A DNA stretch of 58,810 nucleotides from Pedobacter glucosidilyticus DSM 23534 (GTDB taxonomy: Bacteria > Bacteroidota > Bacteroidia > Sphingobacteriales > Sphingobacteriaceae). This document shows, one piece after another, positions 1 through 8,424 of the stretch. The notes under the pieces were generated by a model. The model saw only the letters and a program-made list of their open reading frames with translations. It ran no database searches and was not told the origin of the DNA. The position numbers were made by a program, and so were the translations under genes. Location of the stretch: assembly GCF_000425145.1 (NCBI RefSeq), contig NZ_KE384316.1:15405-74214 (forward strand), written 5' to 3'. Each line of letters begins with the position of its first letter. The stretch's first letter is position 1.

Positions 1-169
1 TATTTAGACGAAACGACAAATATTCATCAGCCTTGATTTTTGTTTCTTTTCATCAAGGAAAAGAAAGAAGCCGCTACCCGGCTAGGGTTGGAAAGTCTTG
101 TGTGTTAAGCCTATTAGTTCAAATATCTTTAATGATAATAATTATCCGCCTCAAGAGCCGGCGGGGCCC

Positions 170-195
170 ATTACTTTTTAGAGGGAAAAAGTAAT
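170..195. repeat. AT-rich hairpin of the dispersed repeat family
   Basis: ATTACTTTTT (170-179) and AAAAAGTAAT (186-195) form a perfect 10-bp stem around a 6-nt loop. On the minus strand it is followed by a GC-rich block containing GCCGGCTCTTGAGGCGG. It is one of seven similar hairpins in this window that differ in their outer base pairs. Confidence 0.6.
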
Positions 196-345
196 CAAAA
201 CCCTTGAACAATCCCGCAGGAGCCTTTGTCGCACAAGGCTTACCCACACTCAAAAACAATTAGCGCTTATTTTTGCTCGGTCGTGGTTTATGAAAGTTTT
301 TATAAACTCGAACACAAAACCGCATTCGCTATAGGCTATATTTAA

Positions 346-381
346 GTAAAAAGTAAAAAGTAAAAAGTACAAAGTAAAAAG
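346..381. repeat. Heptamer tandem repeat (GTAAAAA)5
   Basis: Five consecutive copies of GTAAAAA, the fourth changed to GTACAAA, lie inside the left repeat cluster. A degenerate continuation with the same flavour (AAGTAGAAAGTACATAG and so on) follows at about 418-452. Related tracts on the opposite strand (TACTTTCTACTT) occur near 19014-19032 and 19827-19853, so the tract belongs to the repeat element. No function can be read from it. Confidence 0.6.
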
Positions 382-839
382 ATGCCTAAATATTGGATAG
401 TTTACACTTATAACCTAGAAGTAGAAAGTACATAGTATAAAGTACAAAGAACTTAAAAGGCGGGTATTTAGAGAGACTGACTTAAATATAAAACTCATCT
501 CTCCGAAGAACGAGGGATGGCCTATGAAGATTTAGACGGAACGACAAATCTTCATCAGCCTTGAATTATTCATTTTTTGTTTATGTTTTTTCTTAGGTAT
601 TCATGAACTCGTTCCTCGTTTTTGGAGGACTTTTTTTTAAGAAAAAAGTGGCTAGGGTTGGCCGCCTATGAGGCCGGAAAGACTTGTGCGAAAACGCTAT
701 TACAAAAAAAGAGCTAATATCCACTTAGGGTTAGAAAGCCATGAGTGAATGAACCGCTAATAGAAAATAACTATTAATTTCAAGTTTAGGATGCCCTTCA
801 CAAACATCCTAAACTTGAAATTTATAATAAATAAATCTT

Positions 840-1304
840 CTATTTACAAGTATCTTGTTCAAACACAAAGCCTTTATCAAAATTGATTGCAGCAGGTTCT
901 TTAAAATAGGTTTTTCCTAAATAGGTTTCTATCTCACCATATCCTTGATATAGTTTTCCATCTTTTTTTAGGAAAGCCAAAGGATTCTTAGAAATGCTGC
1001 CTTCTGCTTTAAAAATATAATCTACAAAAAGTGTATCACCTTTAAACTCCCCTTTTATCTCTCCATCGCTGTCATCCTTTTCAAAAAAATTAAAAGCCAA
1101 TTGCCCTGATATTTTACCGTCTAAGTTATTCAACTTCATGCTGGCCGAGTCTTTCCCAACAACAGCAGTAAAACATTGTGTCTCTAAAGCATCTTCACTT
1201 GGGGTTACTGTTGAGTCTGTTTGACTCGTAGAAGGTTGATTTTGGTTACAAGCCATCCATACAGATGCTAATACTACTAAACTTGCAATAGCTGATTTTT
1301 TCAT
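840..1304 (-). CDS. Putative lipoprotein of unknown function
   Basis: The 154-residue product starts with a short positive and hydrophobic segment ending in WMAC-N, and Cys19 is the likely lipidation site. The lipobox is not ideal because Trp sits at -3. A Ser/Thr/Gln-rich linker (about residues 21-40) follows, then a small domain rich in Lys, Asp and Phe with alternating hydrophobic residues, probably beta-rich. I do not recognise a family. It lies 12 nt downstream of the CLC-type transporter gene on the same strand, so the two may be co-transcribed. Inference: an envelope-anchored protein. Confidence 0.6.
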   Translation of the reverse strand: MKKSAIASLVVLASVWMACNQNQPSTSQTDSTVTPSEDALETQCFTAVVGKDSASMKLNNLDGKISGQLAFNFFEKDDSDGEIKGEFKGDTLFVDYIFKAEGSISKNPLAFLKKDGKLYQGYGEIETYLGKTYFKEPAAINFDKGFVFEQDTCK

Positions 1305-1316
1305 GGTTACTTTATT

Positions 1317-2606
1317 TTAATTAAACATATTTAAATATTTTCCGGTATGTCTGATCCAAAAAGGATGTTTGGCATGACCAATTTTTTGCGAGCTGTAAAT
1401 ACCATTATGTCCAGAGAAAAGGTAGGCAACCACACAGCTAATGGCGATATATATGGCTGATGATGCTCCAAAAAGCTCTATACCCATCAAAATACAAGCA
1501 ATAGGTGTATTAGCTGCAGCAGTAAATACAGCAACAAAGCCCATACCACTTAATAAATCAATAGGTAAAGGCAATATACCGGATAGTGCGCTACCTAAAG
1601 TAGCACCAATAAAAAATAAAGGAGTAACTTCTCCACCTTTAAAACCTGCCCCTAAAGTTATTGCAGTTAATACAATTTTTATGAGAAAGCTATAATAAGG
1701 TTGTTGAATATGAAACGCATTTTCAATGGTATCTAAACCTAAGCCTATAAATTCAGTATCGCCCCAAATCAATAAAAAACAAATGACCATTGCGGCAGCT
1801 ACTACGGGTCTGAGGTAAATATGAGGAACATATTTTTTAAACAAGGCATGAGATAAATGATTGGTATTAGCAAATAATCTTCCTGCCAAGCCAAAAATTA
1901 TTCCGGCTAATATGGCTATTAAAATATTTATGGCGTTGATATCAGGAATGTGAAATATCGCATAATGGCTATGTCCTGGTTCCCAAAGGTTACAAACCCA
2001 ATGTGCAATAATTGCAGCAAAAAGGCTAGGTAAAATAGCCTCGTAAACTAAAGTACCTACTAAAAATACCTCTAAAGCAAAAATAGTAGCAGCTAGTGGA
2101 GTGCCAAATAAAGATGCAAAGCCAGCACTTATACCACATATCAGCAAAATTCGGCGGTCTCTTTTATGAAGTTTTAACCAACGGTTTACCTCATCAGCTA
2201 AGGCGGCACCCATTTGTACAGCAGAACCCTCTCTACCTGCCGAACCTCCGAATAAATGCGTGGTAACAGTACTAAAAAATATGAGTGGGGCCATCAATAG
2301 GGGTATTTTCTTTTTAGGGTGATGTATTTCTTCTAAAATAAGGTTATTACCTCTTGCGGCATCTTTACTCAGTTTGTCGTATAAAAATACAATCAATACA
2401 CCCGCTAAAGGAAGAAAGCCAATGATCCAAAGCTGTTGTTCACGAAGGTTGGTTGCCCAATTTAAAGCTATCAAAAACCAGGCAGATGCTGTTCCACTAA
2501 GCACACCAATAATGCTACAAATGAAAAGCCATTTTAGTAAAAACTTAAAAATCAGTAATCTATCTAAAAATGCTAATGATTTTAACTTTTCTATTTGGGT
2601 AAACAT
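1317..2606 (-). CDS. CLC-family anion transporter, probable fluoride/proton antiporter type
   Basis: The 429-residue polytopic membrane protein has CLC hallmarks: GREGS at 124-128 with the gating glutamate Glu126, GGEVTP at 324-329 and a central tyrosine in NGIYSSQ (Tyr404). The usual GSGIP loop is replaced by GNN (86-88), and GGxFxP by GGEVTP. From family knowledge these changes mark the fluoride-exporting CLC-F branch rather than chloride channels. The open frame extends upstream to 2762, but its first 52 codons are unlike CLC sequence, so I place the start at the ATG ending at 2606. No fluoride riboswitch is recognisable upstream. The substrate is inferred; CLC membership is firm. Confidence 0.85.
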   Translation of the reverse strand: MFTQIEKLKSLAFLDRLLIFKFLLKWLFICSIIGVLSGTASAWFLIALNWATNLREQQLWIIGFLPLAGVLIVFLYDKLSKDAARGNNLILEEIHHPKKKIPLLMAPLIFFSTVTTHLFGGSAGREGSAVQMGAALADEVNRWLKLHKRDRRILLICGISAGFASLFGTPLAATIFALEVFLVGTLVYEAILPSLFAAIIAHWVCNLWEPGHSHYAIFHIPDINAINILIAILAGIIFGLAGRLFANTNHLSHALFKKYVPHIYLRPVVAAAMVICFLLIWGDTEFIGLGLDTIENAFHIQQPYYSFLIKIVLTAITLGAGFKGGEVTPLFFIGATLGSALSGILPLPIDLLSGMGFVAVFTAAANTPIACILMGIELFGASSAIYIAISCVVAYLFSGHNGIYSSQKIGHAKHPFWIRHTGKYLNMFN

Positions 2607-2734
2607 TGATGTTATTTTTTTATCATGAAAATGAAGCTGATGCGAAAGCCGATATTGATATTTATAAGATATGAAATTACAAAATGATACCTGCCGATGA
2701 CCAAAAATAAAATAAATTTGCTCAAATCCTATGG

Positions 2735-2763
2735 CAAAGCTATTTGAGGTTAAGATGAACAAA
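2735..2763 (-). promoter_or_regulatory. Candidate promoter for the CLC transporter gene
   Basis: On the minus strand a TTTG at 2763-2760 is followed after 17 nt by TAGCTTTG at 2742-2735, matching the Bacteroidota -33/-7 pattern. It would leave a leader of roughly 120 nt before the start at 2606, which agrees with the shorter reading frame chosen for that gene. Confidence 0.4.
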
Positions 2764-2815
2764 GAAAAAAATAAAATTTATGACGTTTCTAAAATTCTTA
2801 ATCAAACAAATATTG

Positions 2816-2823
2816 TAATTTTG
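2816..2823 (+). promoter_or_regulatory. Candidate -7 element for ilvE
   Basis: TAATTTTG fits TAnnTTTG and lies 27 nt upstream of the ilvE start. No convincing -33 TTTG is present at the expected distance, so this is only a partial match. Confidence 0.35.
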
Positions 2824-2849
2824 TAAGCTATACATTTAGGAAGCATATT

Positions 2850-3911
2850 TTGGAAACACTTGATATTAAAATAACTAAGGTTAAGACATCTAGATTATCA
2901 CAGGTTGATTTTGATAATTTACCTTTTGGTAGGGTATTTACAGACCACATGTTAGTTGCGGATTATGAAAACGGAAAGTGGCAAAATTTTGAAATTATAC
3001 CTTACGGAGATATTAGTGTAAGTCCGGCAATTTCTTCACTGCACTACGGACAATCTTTTTTTGAAGGATTAAAAGCCTATAAACATGCTGATGGAAAAGT
3101 TTCTGTTTTCCGTCCCGATAAAAATGCAGAACGCTTTAATAAATCTGCAGAGCGTATGTGTATGCCTACCTTGCCAGAGGATGTTTTTGTAAAGTGCATT
3201 GCTGCATTGGTAGATTTGGAAAGAGATTGGATACCATCAAAAGAGGGTTGCTCTTTATACATAAGACCTTATATGTTTGCAACAGATAGGTTTTTGGGTG
3301 TTACACCATCAGAAACGTATAAGTTTATGATATTGACCTGTCCGGTTGGAGCATATTTTTCAAAAAATTTAAATGTAAAGGTAGAAACTGAGTTTTCAAG
3401 AGCCTGTGAAGGAGGTTATGGATATGCCAAAGCAGCCGGAAATTATGGTGGTTCTATGTATCCTGCAAAAAAAGCTTTAGAGCAGGGTTACGATCAGTTG
3501 ATTTGGACTGATGCTAAAAACCACGAGTTCATAGAAGAAATGGGAGCAGCTAATATTGCATTTGTTATCAATCATAAAGTTTTAACTCCATCTACCCGCG
3601 ATACCATTTTAAAAGGTGTAACCAGAGATAGCGTTTTAACATTGGCAAAAGACTTTGGGTATGAAGTAGAAGAAAGAAGAGTTTCTGTAAAAGAGGTTTT
3701 AGAAGCCATACAAAACGGAACTTGTAGCGATGCTTTTGGTGCTGGTACCGCAGCAACTATTGCTCAAATAGCAGCCATAACCCATGAAGGCAAGGTTTAT
3801 GAATTACCAAACCCTGCTGAAAGTGTTTTTGCTCATCAAATGAGAACAGCATTAGATGATATCAAACATGGTAGAATAGAAGATACCAGAGCCTGGAATT
3901 ATATCGTTTAG
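2850..3911 (+). CDS. ilvE: Branched-chain amino acid aminotransferase
   Basis: This 353-residue protein belongs to fold-type IV PLP enzymes and transfers amino groups between glutamate and the keto acids of Leu, Ile and Val. Visible marks are the N-terminal LPFGRVFTDHM segment, HYGQSFFEGLKAY (65-77), the likely PLP lysine Lys194 in YGYAKAAGNYGG, and EEMGAANIAF (229-238). The start is a TTG preceded by TTAGGAAG, and the upstream extension matches the family's usual N-terminus better than the internal ATG at codon 34. It is a single-gene unit with its own terminator, divergent from the CLC gene. Confidence 0.93.
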   Translation: METLDIKITKVKTSRLSQVDFDNLPFGRVFTDHMLVADYENGKWQNFEIIPYGDISVSPAISSLHYGQSFFEGLKAYKHADGKVSVFRPDKNAERFNKSAERMCMPTLPEDVFVKCIAALVDLERDWIPSKEGCSLYIRPYMFATDRFLGVTPSETYKFMILTCPVGAYFSKNLNVKVETEFSRACEGGYGYAKAAGNYGGSMYPAKKALEQGYDQLIWTDAKNHEFIEEMGAANIAFVINHKVLTPSTRDTILKGVTRDSVLTLAKDFGYEVEERRVSVKEVLEAIQNGTCSDAFGAGTAATIAQIAAITHEGKVYELPNPAESVFAHQMRTALDDIKHGRIEDTRAWNYIV

Positions 3912-3937
3912 GTTTAATAGAATAGGTTGATAAGTAA

Positions 3938-3973
3938 AAAAATCCTCGCTACTATAATAAGGCGAGGATTTTT
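3938..3973. terminator. Bidirectional intrinsic terminator between ilvE and the DUF4198 gene
   Basis: AAAAATCCTCGC (3938-3949) pairs perfectly with GCGAGGATTTTT (3962-3973) around a 12-nt loop. The A tract on one side and T tract on the other serve both convergent genes. Confidence 0.8.
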
Positions 3974-4015
3974 GTTTATAGCTGATTGAAATGGAGTATT
4001 AATACCACTTATAGC

Positions 4016-4726
4016 TTATTGAATATAAATACCCGAAGTTGCACCTTGCCAACTGGCATCATAAGTTTTACCGTAGTGTGTACCATTTACTTTTTCGTAA
4101 TTACTGGCTTCTAAAAGATAAAAGCCTTTCCATATAGGTGTAAAAGTAATATAGCCATTTTCATCAGCGATGTATTCTTTACTCCAACCCTCAGGCGAAA
4201 AAATCATGACTTTCCCTTTTACAAAGGCTTTGTTATTTAACAAAACCTGAAATTGTACTTCCTGATTTTTTTGATATATTTTTTGCGATTTAAAAACTGT
4301 TTTTAATGGATTTGGTACATCAGCCTGAGCTTTAACATTACCTACATTTACCACAGTATAAGAAGAAAATTCATATTTAGTTGTACCGCCTAATTCTTTG
4401 GCTTCATGTACTACCGATAAAGCATATTGCCCTTGTACGGTAGGTGTAAAAGATGCTATGAAACCATCTTCCGTCTCTTCTACTTCTAATTTAATTTTCT
4501 CTTTTCCAGGTTGTATCAGCCATAAGCTAAACTGGTTAACATCAGAATACCATTTAGCTGGTGCTTCTTTTTCTTGCGTTGCATATTCGCCATAAAAAAT
4601 GTTTACTTGCTGTGCTTGTCCTATTTTACCATTTAGCGGAGTTTCTATCCATAAGGCATGGGCTAATAAATTTTTAAATGGAAGCGCTAATAAGGCTAAA
4701 AAGAGTAATGATTTTAGAGTTTTCAT
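4016..4726 (-). CDS. DUF4198-type periplasmic protein of a metal-uptake operon
   Basis: The 236-residue product has a clear signal peptide (about residues 1-23, ending LLAHA) and a mature start at HALWIETP, typical of DUF4198 proteins associated with nickel or iron uptake. Two beta-sandwich-like halves are suggested by the alternating hydrophobic pattern (about 25-130 and 140-236). It is the last gene of a three-gene unit, 12 nt after the PepSY gene. The role as a periplasmic metal-handling accessory is inferred from family and context. Confidence 0.75.
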   Translation of the reverse strand: MKTLKSLLFLALLALPFKNLLAHALWIETPLNGKIGQAQQVNIFYGEYATQEKEAPAKWYSDVNQFSLWLIQPGKEKIKLEVEETEDGFIASFTPTVQGQYALSVVHEAKELGGTTKYEFSSYTVVNVGNVKAQADVPNPLKTVFKSQKIYQKNQEVQFQVLLNNKAFVKGKVMIFSPEGWSKEYIADENGYITFTPIWKGFYLLEASNYEKVNGTHYGKTYDASWQGATSGIYIQ

Positions 4727-4738
4727 AATTATGATTTG

Positions 4739-5923
4739 TTAAGCTGTAATTAATTTTTGCGTGGTGATGATTTTTGGTTTTTTATTTCTTCTGCCCCACC
4801 ATATCATAAAACCGGTAATGGGTAAGCTAGACGATATAAGGCTAGCTATAAAGGCTAATATTTTACCGGGCAAGCCTAAAATGGCCCCTACGTGTATATC
4901 ATAATTCATGGCGATAATTTTTTCTCCGTTATTGGCATCAGCAAAATTTTTGCGATGTAAACGCTTACCGCTATACTGGTCAAACTGTAATTGGTCTTGG
5001 TTGTAGTAAACTTCTTTACCATGGTATCCGGTAACCCTTATAGTGGCTTCTGGGGTAGCAGGTTTTAGTATAGCTAATCTATCTGCTTCTGCTAATTCTT
5101 TTTTGGCAGTATGGTAAGCTAAATCAATAGGGTTTTGGATAGTTTTTAAGGTAGAATCAGCGGGGTTAGAACTTAGCTTTATTTTCTCTGGAGCTGTGGT
5201 ACTTTGTGCAGCTACAACATAAACCGTGGCCTGAAACCATTTAAAAGCCCAAACCATCCCCGTAAGGGCTAAAAGTAATAACACAAATGAGGCATAAAAA
5301 CCAGCTACATTATGCAAATCGTAATTGAGGCGTTTAAATTTTGCCGACCATTTAACTTTAAAACTCTTATTAACATTAGATTTTTTAAGGTTCTTTGGCC
5401 ACCACAAAATGATACCACTGATAAGCATCACCACAAAAATTAATGTAGCATAACCAACAATAGGCTGGCCATACGGAGTGCTTAACAGTAAACTCCAATG
5501 CATATATTTTACCAGACTAAAGGAATTATACTTATAGTCTATTTTGCCAGTAATGGTTCCTGTATATGGGTTGATATAAATGGCATCGTAATATTCAATG
5601 GCTTCAAAATAGGTAATGGCATCTTCTGGACCAGCTTTGAAAAACATAAATTCCCATGCTTTATCAGCCTGTTTAAAGCTGGTTGCAGTACGTATAGGGA
5701 TTTGTTTACCGTATTCGAGTTCTGCTTTTTTAATGAGCTCGGATATAGGTACAGTTGATGTGTTTTTGGGTACATCAACATACAAAACATCATGATAATA
5801 TAGGCTTGATATTTCTTTTTGAAAAACATACAAACAGCCAGTGATGCTGACTATAAACACCACTAGCCCGGATGATAATCCGAGCCAGAGGTGAATTTTT
5901 CTGATACTTTTTTTAAAGCTCAT
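4739..5923 (-). CDS. PepSY-associated transmembrane protein (iron-uptake type)
   Basis: The 394-residue protein has four likely membrane helices (about residues 10-35, 145-175, 205-230 and 345-375) and a periplasmic PepSY-like region. Conserved histidines lie close to helices (KIHLWLGL, MHWSLLL, YDLHNVAGF, YDIHVGA), the usual pattern of PepSY_TM proteins encoded with siderophore receptors; some family members reduce ferric siderophores. It starts 14 nt after the TonB receptor gene. An inner-membrane reductase role is inference. Confidence 0.85.
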   Translation of the reverse strand: MSFKKSIRKIHLWLGLSSGLVVFIVSITGCLYVFQKEISSLYYHDVLYVDVPKNTSTVPISELIKKAELEYGKQIPIRTATSFKQADKAWEFMFFKAGPEDAITYFEAIEYYDAIYINPYTGTITGKIDYKYNSFSLVKYMHWSLLLSTPYGQPIVGYATLIFVVMLISGIILWWPKNLKKSNVNKSFKVKWSAKFKRLNYDLHNVAGFYASFVLLLLALTGMVWAFKWFQATVYVVAAQSTTAPEKIKLSSNPADSTLKTIQNPIDLAYHTAKKELAEADRLAILKPATPEATIRVTGYHGKEVYYNQDQLQFDQYSGKRLHRKNFADANNGEKIIAMNYDIHVGAILGLPGKILAFIASLISSSLPITGFMIWWGRRNKKPKIITTQKLITA

Positions 5924-5937
5924 CTTAAATTTTATGC

Positions 5938-8340
5938 TTAAAACTTGTAACTAAGGCTAGCATTTACAGTTCTTGGTCTTTGTGCTTCTATGGTAGACCA
6001 ACCTTTGTAGTACTCTTTATTGGTAAGGTTGTCTAACTTTAAGATTAAGCCAATTCGGTTAGTTTGGTAAGATGCTGATGCGTTTAATACAGTATAAGCT
6101 GGCAATGCAAAAGCACCAGGTAGTAACCTGTTCATGATGACATTTTCACTCGCATAGTTACCCCCAAAACCTAAACCAAAGCCATTTAAATTACCCTCTA
6201 AAAATTTATAGCTTAACCAGAGGTTTACCATATCCTGCGGACCAGCACTTTCTGGTCTTCTATTAACAAATTGTACTTGGCTACTTTCCACAACTTTGCT
6301 ATCGTTATGGCTATAGCCGGCAATAATATTTAAACCTTTAATAGGGTTGGCTATAACTTCTGCTTCAAAACCTCTACTGTAGTTTTCGCCATCTTGTGAG
6401 TACTGGAAAACGCCAGAACCTGGTGTAGTTTCTCCACCTTGTCTTACTACATCAGAAACTTTAATATCATAATAGCTTAATGTACCTGTAAACAGATTAT
6501 TGAATAAACTTAATTTAACACCACCTTCTATTTGGTTGGCTTGCTCTGGTCTAAAGGTATTCACAACGCTTCCTTGGGTAATAGGAGCAATGTTTCTAAA
6601 ACCATTCATGTAATTACCAAAAATGGAAATCTTATCTTTTATAGGTTGATAAACGATACCTAATTTTGGAGAGAATGCAGTTTGGTCATAATCATCATTA
6701 GGGTTGTTTTCTAGACCTTTATTATCAAAATAATCTAGCCTACCGCTTAACATGGCAGATAGCTGTGGTGTAAAGTTGAATACGTTGGAAACATAAGCAC
6801 TGTAAACTTCTTGTGATGTTTTTGTTTTTGGAGCAGTTAAGGTTCTTAATTTATCATCAACAGCTGGTCTGGTTAATATACCTGTATCTTCACCATTCAT
6901 TTTAACATCACCAACTACAGCATAGCCACTACTATTGTTAATGATGACTTTGTTATAATAATCTAAACCAGCAACTAAACGATTTCTAAATTTCCCGATT
7001 TTAAAATCGCCGATAAAGTTTTGCTGAATATCTGTAGTATAAGTATTGCCATTTTGTTTATTGATATATCTTCTAAATACGCCATCAATATTTGGATAAT
7101 TAGGGATAAATCTTGATACTTCATACAAATAAGAATAATAACCATCAGATTTAGCTGCGCTTCTAGAGTATACGGTTTGTGAGGTCCAGCTATCAGAAAG
7201 TTTGTAGTTCATCTGACCTTGGAAACTGCTAATCGGGTTTTTTAAAGTTAGCTCGTTATTGGTGAAGGAAAGTTTGGGATTATAACCTAACTCATCCATA
7301 TTTTTAGCAAGTAATGGGGCATCTCGGTCTAAAAATATCATCGCTGGGTTAGTTTTTTCTTCATTTAAAAACTCAGCATTTAAATCAATACTTAATCTAT
7401 CACTTGCTTTGTAGCTTAAGGAAGGTGCAAAAGATAAAGCTTTTCTAAAGCCAGCATCTTGGAAACTGCCTTCTGTATGGTAAGCGGTATTGATTCTTAA
7501 AAATAAGTTTTCTTTAACCGGAGTATTGATATCTGCACTAAATCTGTTTAAGCCATAAGTACCAGATGTATAGTTAATTTCGCCACCAAATTGTTCATAA
7601 GGTTTTTTGGTTACCACGTTAATTAAACCACCATAAGAAATTAAGCTACTTCCAAATAAGGTACCTGATGGACCTTTGATAACCTCTAAACGCTCAACAT
7701 TAGAAACATCTAAACCACCATTGGTTAAGCCAGGTAAACCATTTAGTAAGTTAGGTTGTACCGCAAAGCCTCTTAAAGCATAATAAGCAGCTCCGTCTCC
7801 AGATCTTCCGGTAGAAGTCCAAAGTTTATCAATACCTGGAGCGTTTCTAACGATATCATCAAAACTTGTGATGACTTGTTCTTTAATCAACTCGCTAGAA
7901 ATGGTACTATAAACCTGAGGATTTTCCATATTGAGAAGTGGTAACCTAGCTACATACGGAGATTCTTTTTTAGCAAACTTATTAGCTTTAATTTGTTTAA
8001 TGGTAACTTCTTTAAGTTCTTGGCCACTTTCAGAAAGTACAAAGTCTAGCTCTGTTATTTGGTTGGCTATTACTGTAACTTGTTTACTTTGTGATGCTAA
8101 ACCCACATAGCTTGCCGTAACTTCATATACACTAGGTTTTAAACCTTTAAGTAAATATTGGCCTTTATCATCTACCAAGGTGCTTTTAACTCCTTTTATG
8201 CTGATAGAAACTAAGGGTGCGGCTAATCCGTCTGAAGTTTTAACCTTGCCTTTAATAGCGCCTGTTTGGGCGTTAACCAAGTGACAACTAAATATGATAG
8301 ACAGAAATAAAATAAAAGATTTTAGATAATGATTATTCAT
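5938..8340 (-). CDS. TonB-dependent siderophore receptor
   Basis: The 800-residue outer-membrane receptor has a signal peptide (1-24), a carboxypeptidase-regulatory-like beta domain (about 26-112), a plug domain (about 125-245, with GLDVSNVERLEVIKGPSG) and a 22-strand-type barrel ending in the C-terminal aromatic SLSYKF. The N-terminal accessory domain is typical of Bacteroidota. It heads a three-gene operon with the PepSY and DUF4198 genes and has a Fur-like site at its promoter, which supports iron import. The particular siderophore cannot be told from sequence. It has no N-terminal signalling (STN) domain, so FecIR-type control is unlikely. Confidence 0.92.
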   Translation of the reverse strand: MNNHYLKSFILFLSIIFSCHLVNAQTGAIKGKVKTSDGLAAPLVSISIKGVKSTLVDDKGQYLLKGLKPSVYEVTASYVGLASQSKQVTVIANQITELDFVLSESGQELKEVTIKQIKANKFAKKESPYVARLPLLNMENPQVYSTISSELIKEQVITSFDDIVRNAPGIDKLWTSTGRSGDGAAYYALRGFAVQPNLLNGLPGLTNGGLDVSNVERLEVIKGPSGTLFGSSLISYGGLINVVTKKPYEQFGGEINYTSGTYGLNRFSADINTPVKENLFLRINTAYHTEGSFQDAGFRKALSFAPSLSYKASDRLSIDLNAEFLNEEKTNPAMIFLDRDAPLLAKNMDELGYNPKLSFTNNELTLKNPISSFQGQMNYKLSDSWTSQTVYSRSAAKSDGYYSYLYEVSRFIPNYPNIDGVFRRYINKQNGNTYTTDIQQNFIGDFKIGKFRNRLVAGLDYYNKVIINNSSGYAVVGDVKMNGEDTGILTRPAVDDKLRTLTAPKTKTSQEVYSAYVSNVFNFTPQLSAMLSGRLDYFDNKGLENNPNDDYDQTAFSPKLGIVYQPIKDKISIFGNYMNGFRNIAPITQGSVVNTFRPEQANQIEGGVKLSLFNNLFTGTLSYYDIKVSDVVRQGGETTPGSGVFQYSQDGENYSRGFEAEVIANPIKGLNIIAGYSHNDSKVVESSQVQFVNRRPESAGPQDMVNLWLSYKFLEGNLNGFGLGFGGNYASENVIMNRLLPGAFALPAYTVLNASASYQTNRIGLILKLDNLTNKEYYKGWSTIEAQRPRTVNASLSYKF

Positions 8341-8348
8341 TGTATTTA

Positions 8349-8365
8349 TTTAGATTAATTATAAA
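8349..8365 (-). promoter_or_regulatory. Weak second Fur-like dyad in the receptor leader
   Basis: TTTATAATTAATCTAAA on the minus strand is an imperfect dyad (six of eight arms pair) between the -7 element and the start codon. It resembles the stronger site at 8406-8424 but could be chance in AT-rich DNA. Confidence 0.25.
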
Positions 8366-8371
8366 CAGCGG

Positions 8372-8403
8372 CAAATATAGAGGTGTGTTTATAAAATTCC
8401 AAA
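8372..8403 (-). promoter_or_regulatory. Promoter of the TonB receptor operon
   Basis: On the minus strand TTTG (8403-8400), 20 nt and TATATTTG (8379-8372) give a full match to the Bacteroidota -33/-7 consensus. It lies about 30 nt upstream of the receptor start codon and abuts the Fur-like box. Confidence 0.6.
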
Positions 8404-8405
8404 TT

Positions 8406-8424
8406 ATTTATAATAATTCTAAAT
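8406..8424 (-). promoter_or_regulatory. Putative Fur box
   Basis: ATTTAGAATTATTATAAAT is a 19-bp dyad with one mismatched pair, close to the ATTTAGAAT-N-ATTCTAAAT form of Fur-type sites. It sits 2 bp upstream of the -33 element, where a bound repressor would block RNA polymerase. It overlaps the last codons of the ligase gene. Regulation by iron is inferred from position and operon content. Confidence 0.5.

Larger units (their letters stand above)
1..700. repeat. Gene-free repeat cluster, inverted relative of the 18.6-19.6 kb cluster
   Basis: No credible ORF is present in 1-839. Read on the minus strand, 1-335 follows the same order of blocks as about 19153-19612 on the plus strand. Shared blocks include GAGGCGGATAATTATTATC, AACTAATAGGCTTAACACAC, GCAAAAATAAGCGCT and AAGGCTGATGAATATTTGTC. 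The part at about 470-700 matches 18631-18782 and the short blocks at 18941-19050. The similarity runs up to the left edge of the window, so the element may be longer. It contains two AT-rich hairpins (170-195 and 629-649) and a GGCC-GAGGCCGGAAAG motif near 660-682. I infer a dispersed intergenic element; its function is unknown. Confidence 0.7.

Noticed and set aside
2607-2734. Fluoride riboswitch in the CLC leader
   Set aside because: Checked for the conserved GGNGAUGG-type core and pseudoknot partner on the minus strand; not found.
2607-2762. 52-codon N-terminal extension of the CLC gene
   Set aside because: Unlike any CLC N-terminus, contains no hydrophobic helix pattern, and overlaps a good promoter match; an internal ATG gives a normal-length protein.
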